Assembly (NCBI GenBank): GCA_963921795.1 | Contig: OY997657.1 | Span: 26,566,581 to 26,630,580, forward strand | Source of the DNA: Nannobrachium achirus | Taxonomy: Eukaryota > Chordata > Actinopteri > Myctophiformes > Myctophidae | DNA length: 64,000 nucleotides | Reading direction: 5' to 3' | In this document: in pieces, positions 11,693 through 24,900 of the stretch | How positions within the stretch are numbered: position 1 is the stretch's first letter | Layout of the letters: each line of letters opens with the position of its first letter | Notes under the pieces: model-generated | What the model was told of the DNA's origin: nothing | What the model saw: only the letters and a program-made list of their open reading frames with translations | Databases searched by the model: none | Position numbers and translations under genes: made by a program

Positions 11693-13684
11693 ATGGCGGA
11701 GAACAGTGTCGAACCCTCGGATGAGCCCGAGTGGGGCGACCGGGCCCTGGACACCGCCGAGGACACTCTGGTGGCGATGGAGACCTTGCTGGCCACACTG
11801 AAAACGTTCGAAGACGTCCTCAGACAACAAGAAATATCAGCCTTGTCTTCCACCGAATACTGCGACAACTTCTGTCAGGTATGTGTGCATGCTCAGAAAG
11901 CCCGAACAGATGCTAACACTGCCTGCTAGAGCCTGGGCTTTAGTTGCACGGCTGTGTCGTGTCGCGCAGCCGATCTGCAAGCTCACGAACGCGTCGCAGC
12001 GCTACGCGGAGTGATTTGGTAGATCGGCTGTTTTCTGCATAACTCGGGCATAACATTAACCGAGCGGGGTTGTTTCGCTTTCTAGCCTGGAAGCTGCTAC
12101 ACGTCGACGGCCTGTCCGAGCACTTTGGCCCGCTAGCTGGCTGCGATCAACAATAACAACACTTGTTTTTATTTTATGGTTTGCAATGCACATCAAATAA
12201 ATCATGTTTTGCCATGTTTGTTGGGCAAATAAAGAACGTTCATGGCTCATGCATTAGCAGTTAAGCTTACGCAACGCAATGTTGACAATTCTTTTCGAAG
12301 CCCTTTATTTTTGCTCGTTTGCAAAACTGCTAAATGTGCCAAAAATATATATATTTACATTTTTTAAAGTTTAACTTAAGTTAAACTTAATTGGTTTAAT
12401 TATAGACATCTTCTGTTCTTCTATTATTTTAAACCGTGCATGCAAATCAAAATGTGTGTTGTGCAGTGTACTGGAAGAGATGTGCATGTGTGTGGGGCGG
12501 GGCGCACAGTCGCACACACATGCACAAGAAGCTAGTTATCCCTCCAAAACACGTTAGAAATAGTTGTAGTTGTATTGTTATCATTATTACAGTGGTCAGT
12601 TTACTTGATTAGGCCTATATGTGTTTTCCCCTGCAGTATAACCCATTATCATGAATAAGATATTATAGTGTATGCAGTAAAACATGTTAGTTGAACTAGT
12701 TAAAATCGGAAGCATTCCTGTGTGATGTCATACCTCTGGAGGGTCTCTCCACTCCAGAATTAAACCACGTTCGTCAGGTCCCCTGGAGGAAGGCTTGTAT
12801 ATTTAGACTGAGGGGAATTAAAATAGTAGCTGTTATATAGACTCCAAGCTAACCCTGGGCACAGACAGAGGTGTCTGCCACCTGCCAAATGAGACTCTTG
12901 GGATGCTGATGGAGCCATGATGCTTACATTGTCTCATAGGATTGTTTATCTTTTCCTCTCTGTGTAATTGGATATATACATCAGATAAAAGTTTATGTAT
13001 GTATTTAAATGTCTCTATGAATTGAATACACAGCACCACAATGCAAATAAGCCCTCAGGGCTTTTGTGTTATCCTTTTAGTACCATTGTATAATAAATAC
13101 AATACTATAATAAATATCTTTATTTTGCCAGTCATTTCCCTCTATACTAGCAGTTATCAGCCACTGGAGTCATGTGGTCACTCAGGTGGTGCTGAAACAC
13201 ACTGCCCTGTTGCTGTGTATTTGGTGTTTTCACAGTTAGTTTTGGTAGACAGGAATGTTTTCACTGTTCCTTTTGATAGACAGGGACATTTGGGGCTAAA
13301 CGGTGAAAACACCAAAATACACTGAGAGGGGCACAGTGTTTCACACGCTGTAGTCACACACTACTCCATTGGCTGTGTTGACTGCAGGGAAATGATAAGA
13401 AAATGTTTTATATTGTTTTGTTATGTAAACACATGGAAAAGTTACATACTATGACTTAAAAATATGTATTATTTGTAAATGGCACTTAAAAAGTTATTAA
13501 TAACCCACTCCTTTTACACTTGTTAACTTGTGATATGACAAAGTGAAGTTGATTTGAATTGATGACACAATAAAGTGAAGTTGAGTTTTAAGTTCTCCAC
13601 CAAGACTTGTCTGACAGGTTGCGATTCAAACATAACTTTTTCAATATTCAGATGTTTTGTCTGCTCTGTGGGACTGACAGTCTG

Positions 13685-13715
<31 letters not shown>

Positions 13716-13768
13716 CCTTGGAAGCAAAAGGCTCTTAGACAAGAATAAATAAATACAAAATGAAAAAT

Positions 13769-13844
<76 letters not shown>

Positions 13845-15878
13845 CCTCTCTAACCTTTTTACCTTGTTCAGATATGCCTTTTTGTGTTATAGGTCAACAA
13901 GTCCTAAGTACACATTCTCTCAACATTCTCTCAATGACTTTCACTTTCTTTTTTGTTAGAGATAAGACCTCAGTGCATTGATATGCATGAGGTTGAGATG
14001 TGTTTAAAATGGATTGGAAGAATCTCTAACACTCAGTAGTAGAACGTTTGTCACCCTATTTTGGGGGCTTTTTGTGCTTTATTGATAGGTACACAGTAGG
14101 TTGACAGGAAATGGGGGGAGAGGGGGGCGGGTGACACGCAGCAAAGGTCGCCGGGATCGGGACTCTAACCCGCGACAGGCTGCCAGTCTGGATTACCAGC
14201 CTAGGTGCCTGGACCACTACCCTGTGGCCCAAGCCAAACTTGCAACTCTAAACCGTATTTTTCATACCCAATATTATATCTTAAGCTAGTATCTCTAAAT
14301 AGACGTGATCTTCTTCACAAATAAGAACAAAAGTATTTCACAAGAAATATGTTGGCGTAGCCAAGTAACGTTTTTATAGGTTTGGTGTTTTTTGTTTGGA
14401 CTGAAATCATCAAATTAATGTAATACCTTTTATCAGGCAAATCTGGAAAATGCATTCTGCAAACTGAAAATATTTTGTTTTAAATATTTAAACTAAGAGT
14501 TGTTTAAGGACAAAAGCCTTTTTTAAGCTTCTAATAACACTCAAGCCTGCCTGTGTCAGGTGTTTTGGTAGATGCCTTACATTTGAATACCCTCAAGCCC
14601 AATCAGGAGAACCTCACACAAGACAACGTCAGCTGGGAGCAGTTGGGTCTAGACTGGCATCTCTCATGGGTGTCCAACCCCTCTCATCTAATCATATCAT
14701 CTTTGTGACTCTTCATCAGTCATAGATGAACAAATGCAAAGTTCACTAACAAGGTTAAGCGTGTAAAAGCCCTGCTAGCTACATTAAACTGGGCCAAAGT
14801 GTTTTGAATGAACCAACATTGTCATCGTTAGAAGAACTCCATGCTCTCACTAGTGCAGCAAAACACATTGACGGCTGGTGGAGGTTAAGATTTGTATACT
14901 TATGTGGGATTCAGACTGGGTCCGATTGATTCAAACTGTTCCCGAATACTGTTGCCTGGTCCCCGCTGGTCAGCATTCACATTGGTCAAGATTCTTCCAT
15001 ATCCAAGTACACTTCATGCACTGTAATGGTATTTATGTGCTAGAGATAGATAATGTCATGTCAAACTGATCCCAGACTACCTCCCGAGGTGGTCACGGGT
15101 ACGGTGATCCGTTCCAGGGAACGGGTACGCAGTGTTAACACTATCACAACATCTGCCAAGTGGTCCAGGGTGCGCACCGGGACCATAGTCTGAATCCGCC
15201 CTGTAAATAGCACAAGGTGCAGTCAGACTTTTGATCTAAAAGGATAACACAAAAAAGTCTTGTGGACTTGTTTCCATTGTGGGTGGAATGTATTCAATTA
15301 ATCTACATAGCATAACCATAACACAAATACAATATCATCAACACATATAAAATAGTATGTACAGAGTAGAAAAGAAAGGGTGGTGAGTGTTTTTTTTTGG
15401 GGGGGGGGGGGGTGCACTGCCTTTTGCTCAGGAAGTTCAATGGCCCTTTAGATTTTCACATCCTGTCCTGTGGATGAAGGTGCAGAGCATATCGTGTTAT
15501 TGTGACCTTCATCTAGTGATCATACGTCTTGTAGCCACAACACACTAACTGAACTGAACCAGGGAAACTTAAAGCCCAATTATAAGTGAGATTTTCATGA
15601 GTAACTGTTTTAAGATCATTTTGAGGGCTAGATATCAATGACGTTGCTGTTGTTACCTCGTATGTCAAAAATGGTTCCTGTTCCCCCATGGATCCAAAGT
15701 AGTTGCTCTACAAGCTCTTGTTAATGCTTTTCATTGGTTAAATATTTATAAAACCCACAAAGTGAGGTACATTCACTTTCACTTACAATTTGTCTTAGGA
15801 GCTTGTAGATCTTCTATTTTGCTGCTTTTGTGTGACTGTATTATGACAAAGTAGGGCATTAATTTACACACACACACA

Positions 15879-15921
<43 letters not shown>

Positions 15922-18900
15922 GCGCACGCGCGCGCACAGTCACACACACAATAAGTTAAAATATGGAAATACAAGGTTTTTGCCTGACAGCAACGATATA
16001 CTTAATATGTGACAAGTTGGCTGTTGGATTATGACCCAACTCTAATGGCTGTGTTTGTTTACAGGCACTAATGCACTATGCTGGGAGCAGAAACTCAGTA
16101 GAACATGGTCTGCCTCTGCTGGAGGTCTACTGCCTGTCCATAAACTGCTTTGCTGCCGCCAGGAACCACCTCACCCCAGAGTCAGACAGCGTGGCCCTTG
16201 TGTTGAAGAGACTTGCTTTGTGAGTACTAATGAATACTACATTAAACACGGTATCGTCATGTGATGAAATGTACTTTATTGATTTCTGAGAGAATACACA
16301 GAGGTTGCACCACAGCAACCCTGCACACATTATCAATATCAAGGAGTGGCGGGCCACCACAGTAAAACACTGCTGTGGTCAGTGTCTCATGTCTGTACGT
16401 GAGTGAATACATTGCTAAAAGTTGAAGTATGTCCCAGACACTGACTGCAGTCATACATAGACCGTGTGTTTTCAGGATGTATAAACTTATGTGAATTATA
16501 AGTGAACTATGCCCCTGTAGAGTGGTAAAATTGCAGGGGCCATTGACTGGGGACCTAATTATATATGCCTGAGGGAACACATTTTCACTTTTGTGCTTAC
16601 AGGAGCTGTTTTGAATTGCTGCTGTCAGTGCCTGAAAATGACATCCCATATGAAGCTTGGGAACAGTTTCACCATGCTGTTCAGGTAATGTTCTTCAGAA
16701 TGGTAGATTTGAAGAAATCGTGAAGAAAATATTAGTGATGATGTTGCACCGAAATGAAAATTCTTGGTCAAAACCCCAAATAAACACTTGGCCGAATACC
16801 GAAATACTGAATGCATACCGGCAGATTTACTGATCCTGAAATGAAGAAGCGCTTATGAGAAGTACGGTAAATGTAATCCTGCTGCTGTAATAAAACTGAA
16901 TGTGTATACCTCCAAAATATAGGCTATTTTTTCAAACTCCTGCTCTTAACCTAAGCATTACATTCTTTGATAAATAAAATGAGAGGACACTTCAAGCTAA
17001 AGATAAATCCTAGATTTGTATAAATCTATTTGAATAGATCACTACGATGCAGTCCCAACTAATTTGGTAATTAAATTCAAGTGGCATCTCCACGATGCTC
17101 AATATTGTACTGTAGTAAACCACGCATCCATTTGTGTCTCCACACGTTCATAAGTCAATCCAAACTGGCTAAATTAATCAGGTGAGATAACTCAGTTATC
17201 TGCTAACTGCTAAGCCAAGAAATGCATCCAGGATTGCTGATAATTCCAGGGTTAATCTGCTATCTAGGTTTCGTGAAACGGGTCCCTGGCTGTCGCCGCC
17301 CAGGTTAGACAGGAACTCCCCAGCCAACACCCTGGTCAGAAACTGAGAATCAACTGTGGCCATTGATCTGCAAAATGTTCAGGGCAAGGTGCCACTCACA
17401 TCCTAGATTGAGGCGATCAGTCAGAAGAACAGTAGATATAGATTAGATCTATATTAGATATGAGCTACAGCTGTGCACTCTTTATTTGGGTACGGACCCC
17501 TCGCTGTTGTTTAACTAACCGGTAACATTGGGTGACATTGGAACATTTTTGTTGCAAACCTTCCAAACACACTTCGATTGCACCGTGCTGGTTTTTATCC
17601 ATACTAGTTCCAAAATACCTATGTCAAATTCTTTAGGGACCAAATCCTGCATGTGATTGTCAGTCCATCGATTGCTACTGCCACTTTATGATGCACTTAA
17701 TCCTTAATCATTTCAGTATATAATGGCATTGTGATAGTAGCTGCAGTGAGATATGACTTTTGTTATTTGTAACTTGATAAAAAATATAATACATAGCCTA
17801 ATAGGTAAATATCACATATCTATCTCATCCAGTTCACAACAGATGAATTCACATTTGTTTGACCTGATACCATATCAAGTTTAATTTTTAACACTCAGCA
17901 TGATCTTTGCCTCCTGTGTGTTGCAGCTTGCACATGACAACTTGCTGCAGTATGGGAGCACAGACCTCCAAGCCCTGCTCCAAATCACAGGAGAGGGTGG
18001 AGCATGGTGTAACCAAGTCCTTACTGCCCTGTTCACCGGTCAGCATATCAGTCCAGAAGAAGGTTGGTATCTCACTTGAATGCCAAGATTCTGAGATGGT
18101 GTGTGTGGGGGAGGTGTTTGTAGGGGCTGTTGCGTTATTTCATTCTATCCCAGGGGTCTTCAACAGGGGGTCCTCAGAGTAACTACAGGGGGGGCCGCCA
18201 AATCTTTGTGTGATAGGATAATTCTTTTAGATTAACATCTTGAACACTCGCATCCCTATTCTGAGGAGAACTTTGGCCTAAAATAGCAGATCTACAAGCT
18301 TTCAACGCCTCGTAGCGCAAGGCGTTGAGAGCTTGCAGATCGTCTATTTTCGGCAAATAGGTTGGGTGTGGAGGTAAAAAAAAAGAGCAGACCAAGTACC
18401 GAGTGATGGGTCAAGTTTACAAAGTATCGACAATTTAAGTGATTAAATGTCTGAAAAAACACATTAACACGACTCCAACAGCGACGGATGACAGTGCCGT
18501 CAACAAGTCTATAAATCTACCTATGAAATCGATGAAAATCTGCAAAACAGTTTTATACAACATGTAGAGGGGGTCCTTCATCTGTCTCTCAGCTAAGGGG
18601 TCCTTGGCCTGAAAACGTTGACGACCCCTGTTCTATCCCATATTTATCATTGCCTTTTTTTTCTCTTTCCCTAGTTGATGCATACATCAGCTTAGAGGGT
18701 GAGGGATTCATGGAAATGCGAGTGAAGCACCTGGAAAAGATCGGCGAGGTGACCAAGGCAGTAGTGCTTGCTAAAGCGTGTACTGACTGTTGCCTCATCT
18801 CCAACCAAGCCACTTTCCGCCAGACCTACGTTTCCCTGCTATGCGGTCTGCTGCCCAGTGAGGAGGCCATCACAGAGGTATTGATCATTTAGAATGGGAA

Positions 18901-21900
18901 TCATGTAAGGCTGTAACAAATAACCAACCTTTTGAAAATGTTTGCAAAACACTCTTTTATTTTATCAATTAACAATTGCCGGGCCTCCTTTGTCTTCCTT
19001 AAGTTGACAAGGTTCCTTGTTTCACTGACTAACATCTGTTAATGACATACTGCATGATTACTGCCTAACAGATGTTGGGTTAGGCAGTAATCATGAACTT
19101 TGCAGCATTGTAACACCAAGTGTTACTTTAGAGAAAAAAGTACCGTCCCCAAGTAAAACAAGGTAGGGTGGAAGACGGAGGTTCCTGCAATTGTAGATTT
19201 GGCCGTTATCCAGTTTGTTTCCTTTCAACTCTAGTTTTCATATTCAATCGTATGTATTTGCAGTCTGGTAAATTCGTTTTTCCTTATAGAAGTGTTTAAA
19301 GAGCTGTCACTGAACAAAGACACTTGGACAGTGATTACTATCAGAATATGGAGCTTTAGCGTAAATAACCCTTTTTGTTTTAATAAAAATATATCACTTT
19401 GAAGGCATGAGTGGAGAGGAATGACTAAGTTACCCACTGTACTAAACAGCAGTGCTGGTTCTGCAGATGCACATATTTATGGCTACCTTGGCCATCAAAG
19501 GGTATCAAGTCGATTCTGGTTATCTATCTCCGTAACACCAGTCAAGGTTCCCACGGTCATGAAATTCGTGGAAACAATAATAAATAAATAAAACGTATCC
19601 AGGCCCGGAAAAGGTTTAGAATTAATAACATTTTGGGGAAAATGTTTGGCGTTTCATTGCATTGCAATATTACGCTGATCACAATGAGCCTTCTACTCCA
19701 GTGTATTATGCCCTTGGATATGTGATGTAGCAAAAAAATATGTGATGCGTCAACTAACTCTTAAGTCAATGCATTCACGGCAGGACAGCTGCAGCTGATG
19801 ATGTACTTTGACTCATCATTTGAAGAAGATTTAGTTTATTCCAGGAGGGGGCACACTATCTCCATCTATGCCTGCAGCAGCTGTCGGATTGACTTAGTTT
19901 TGTCGTTGGCTGCCAGTATCTCAAGACAGGAGTGAATATTTAGTGTTCTTCAACTGTTCATCCAATTACCCCTGTATCAGGGGGTCTGTAATTCTTGGCC
20001 AACAGTTCTTTTATAGACCTTTTCTACACACAGAACATCACGTAGCTTCTCTCTTATTTTCATCTTGGTCTGGCTTGATCAAATTACCACTAGCATTTGG
20101 AGAACAGGATTACTGAAGAGATGGTGACATGACTCACCTGAGAGAATGTATCAAATCAGCACTGACTGCATTGTTTTAAGGAGTTAGATGTCCTGCCAGT
20201 TATGTAGATGTGGGTTTTTACAATCAAACACCCAAGATGCAAGTAGCCTCTTCCTCCAGTATTGTGCCTATCATCTTTATTCCCCATCGTGTTGTGCAGT
20301 CCTGCGAAATAGGAAGGATGTTAGAATAGGCTAGTAATCCTTCGGGCTGGGGCGGCACCTGTCAGCAATGAGTGTTGGGTGGGAGGAGTAGGGCGAAGGC
20401 TCTACGTACTCCTGATGAAGGCTCCTCGCTGGCAGGTGAGTCAATGCGAACAGCAGTGACAACACAGAAATGTGGGTGGGGAGGAATCAATTGGAATAAC
20501 AGTACAAAACTAATATCCATATTTAATAAACTGCTTCCATGCAGTCCCAAGCAAAATGTTTGAGCGTTAGAAAGTCTTAAACTAACAATGCATTTACTGC
20601 GTAGACTGTAGATTGGGGTCCCAGAGATAAACCAAAAAAGAAATGAACGGGTGTCTTTGGCCTAATATGCATGGCAAACCGGGGGTGCAAAGGTAGATAA
20701 TAACTGCTCTAATGCATACATTAGTTTGTTTTGGCTTTGTGACAGCTGGCTGCGCACTCGTACTGCGAACCCCACTCACTACTGTGGTTTGTTTTGAAGT
20801 GGTTAAAGAGGTGTCTTGTGTTGCCTTGAGTTGCGCATAGAATATGCAGGACATTAAAAAAGCATGTCAAAGAGAACATAAACAATATCAAGATATCTAT
20901 ATACACATTACACATAGGAGTAGAATATTATACAAATACTATTCCTGGTAGATTTGCAGTTCAGTAAAAGGCTTGTTAATGTTAAGTCATACTGTGTGAC
21001 CTTTTCAATTAAACTTTCACTGGTATATTTTCAAGATTTAAAAAATCTTTTGTCATGGACTATTTTTAGCCCTCACATTGGCCATTTTTTTTAGAGTACT
21101 CCTACGGATTTTGTCCAAAAACCACACAAATCGGTAGACACTATCTCTACAGTCATGTCATCAACATTTTTGATTTTCCATATTCCATTCTGATTGGCTA
21201 AGATTGGCTTCCGAAGTTGGCAGGATTGGTCCGTTTTGAACAAAATGCCTCAAATCTTGAACGCAGTATGCAATTTTGGTGACATTTTATACACACATTC
21301 CCACTTGGCCGAGAAAGAAATCCCACTTAATTGTGTTCAAATCAGCCTGATGGTGGTGCTATAACAGCCCGATTTGTGTTTTTACCTATAACTCCACCAA
21401 TCATTGTAAAACTTGGTATGCGCACTCCCTAGAGGCCAAGGAAAAACCTTTGCCTGCATTATTCACATCTACCTTTTATAGAACCACCAATATAGTGTAT
21501 ATATATTTTTTAATCTTTCAGATTTTATCTAGAAATCACGCAAATCGGTACACAGTATCTCTATAGTCAACTGATTAAGACAGACCTGGAACAAAATGCT
21601 TCAAATCATAAATGCAGCATCCGATCCCCGTTAAAGGCAGAGGTAGTCCCCTGGCCTATATTGGCCTATTATAGCGCCACCAAGAGGCTACAATATCTGA
21701 CCTGTGCTTGGAAGAGCACTGCTTCTAGTTACATTTCAAACAATCTATTTTGCTCAACATCTTGTCATTTATGTCTTTGGAAGATCTGTCATCACCAGAT
21801 TATTTTAACTAACTTTGATCACGTAAATCGTTAGACAACACCTCTCCAGTCATGTGATCAAGATTGATCTGTCCGATTTTCCATATTCCAGCCTGATGGG

Positions 21901-24900
21901 CCAAGTTTGGCTTCCAATGTTTGCAGGATTGGTCAGTTTTGAACAAAATGCCTCAAATCATGAACGCAGCTTTCGCGAATGTTTTACTTTCTAGTGTTTA
22001 GGGGGCTCCAGACCAGCAGGTCAAAAACAAACACACAGACAAATGCTCACAACTGCTTCCTATGTCTGTCTCTTGTCTCATAACAGATATCTAGACTTGA
22101 CTGTAAGGATGTGCTGGAGATCACATGCACCTTGGAGACAGAAGGGGAGGAGCATACAGCCTTCATTTTGTGTACCACTTTCCTGACACAACAGCTTCAG
22201 CAGCAAAGCCTTTACTGCTCCTGGTGTGTATAATACTCAGTCATAATAGTCATAATGGGTTTGTGGTCTGTGAAAGCAAGTCAATACATACAGTTTCTAT
22301 GTTTCCTCCATGTTTAAAAAGCCCTAATTTGTTGTATTATGATGCGGAGCTATACAACACTAGTTGCATGTGCTGTGTCGTGTGTGTGCCTAGGGTATTT
22401 ATTTTGTTTTATGACTTTCTCATTAATTCATTCTTTATCGTACCACTAATGTGATTTCCATTTGTTTAATGATAACAGTCCTAGTGCAAAATATAAATGA
22501 AAGCCTGAGTGATACTTTGTTGCACTTCAAGTGATCTCAACACACGCAACATGTTGTGAGCTTATTTTCAGTCCAAAATACCATCATACAACAATGTGTA
22601 AATCGAGCTTAAGCATGTCTGTGTTTTCATCTTGTCAAAAGGGAGTTGATACTGTTGTGGAGTAAGCTTCAGAGAAGTATTGACCCTTCCTTGGAATCTC
22701 TTTTGGAGCGGTGCCTTCAGCTAGGTGCCATTGCCAAAACGGTTGACCATCTGTTGTACCTGGTCCGAGTTATACGAACAGAGGTAAGAATATGAAACTG
22801 TTATTCCATTTTTATATTTTGGTTAAATTATGAAGCACCACCGACTCCTGGGTTATGTTGCAATTTCGGGTGCATCCACAATTCTTTTTTTCTTTTTTTT
22901 TTTTTTCACTTTATTTTTCTTTTTATTAAACAATATGTGGTGCATCCACAATTAAGTGTGTTTCTACAACCCTGGTCCAAACTTTACGCTTGATGTTATC
23001 TATTAACTAAGAAACACTATTCTAGTGTAATGAAATGAATAGGACTTGGTATTTAGTGTCCTGAGTGTAATGACCGTGATAACGGTATGACCATATATTT
23101 CAGTCGTAATAGTTGATGTCTTTGATGTCCGAACTGTTGCTGCCTATTAATATGGTGTCACTCTCTTTTCAGGCTGAATACCTGGGACTAGCATCATCAG
23201 TGGAGCTTTGTGTTAAAGCTCTCCAGCTGCCAAAGCAGAATGACTCTGATACGAGGATCTCTGTCTGCAAGACAGTTTGCGGCCTTCTTCCAGATGACCT
23301 TGAGGTGTTGCGTGCCTGTCAACTCACAGTATTCCTCCTTAGCCCTTGTCAAGAGGTCTTTGGCAGCCTTGAAGAACTGTACCTGCGCCCCGACCAGAAG
23401 TATGACCAGGAAAATGGGATTATCCCAAACTCGCTGCGCTGTGAGCTTCTTCTTGCTCTCAAAGCTTACTGGCCTTTTGACCCTGAATTCTGGGACTGGA
23501 AGACGTTGAAATATCATTGCATCTCCCTCCTAGGGCTGGTGCCTGAGTCAGAGGGAGAGGAGGAGGAGGAGGGTGGTGTGGAACGCTTGACAGGCGTTAA
23601 ACATGAGCTGCTGCAACAAAAACAGGAGATCGTAGAACCTGTGCATCAGAAGGAGTTATGTTATGATGACAACATGGATGTCAAAAATGAATCGTCTGAT
23701 AAGGCAGACCGTTTAGGTGTATCACATCAGACCAAGAAAATGAAGTTATACTGTAAGCTTTGCAAGAAGTTAGTTTCTGATAAGCAAATCATTTCCCATT
23801 CCAGAAGGCATGAAGAAAAATACAGCCACACATGCCCTGTCTGCCTGGACAGGTTTGTCAGCAGAAGGGAGCTCGTTCCTCACTTGAAACAACACATGCA
23901 GCATCCAGACAAGACTTCTAAAAGGAATGGAAAGCAAAAGAGAGATTTGCGTAAACATTTGGATGAGGATGACATTGAGCCAGGCGAGATCAACATTGAT
24001 CCCTCTCTTATGCTTTATTATAAGTCCACGCATGATCCCGATGTGCTGCAACACCTTGTTCAACAAACGAAAAATGTCCATTTGAAACAGGTGGATGATG
24101 ATGAGCATGTAACTTTTGATTACATTTACAGTCACTTTACCTTGCAGAACCGGGATGAATATCCATGCCCAGGCACTCACTGCACAAAGATCTTTAAACA
24201 TTCCAAGTACCTATCTATCCACTTGAAGTCGGAGCACAAGGAGGATGAGAATGTGAAACATTTTCTTGAAATGAAAGATAAACGGGAGAAGTGTGCATTT
24301 TGTAGACGCCATTTCATCTCCGCTTACCACCACCGCAAACATCGCAGAGAGCACGATAGTGATAAACCTTACACGTGTGTGGTTATAGGTTGTGGTGGTC
24401 AGTTTCACACTTCTACTGAACTTGTAACACATAAACAGGAACATGGCTATCAGCTGAACTACCAGTGTGAGCTCAAAGGCTGTTATGTTACTTTTTCTGA
24501 TTTGGGACAGATGTATCACCACGAAGCGCAGCATTTCCGAGATGCAGCATTTAGCTGCACTAGTCCAGGATGCAACCGGTTCTACTTATCCAAAAAAGAA
24601 TTCATCCACCATTTAGCCACACACAGCATTGTTTTCTCTGAAGATGACTTTGAGAAACAAAGAGCTAAACAGAAACTTCTTCAGTCAGTCACTGAGATGC
24701 CTAGCTCCAAGAAGTGTGCGGAATCTAAGACAGAGGAGTTGGTCAATGGTGTCAACCTAACCTCTTACTCAACCAGTTGTGCCTCCTCGTCGCATTCACC
24801 TAGCAGCAATGAGCCCAAGAGTATGATAACCTCAGTGGCTGTGTGTTTTGATGGAAGCAAGTTCACCTGTGGCTTTGAGAAGTGTGGCATGACCTTCTCC

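Noticed and set aside
13523-13981. Open frames rich in Cys-Val or Thr-His around the CA repeat
   Set aside because: They are translations of a dinucleotide microsatellite. The same applies to 33767-34079.
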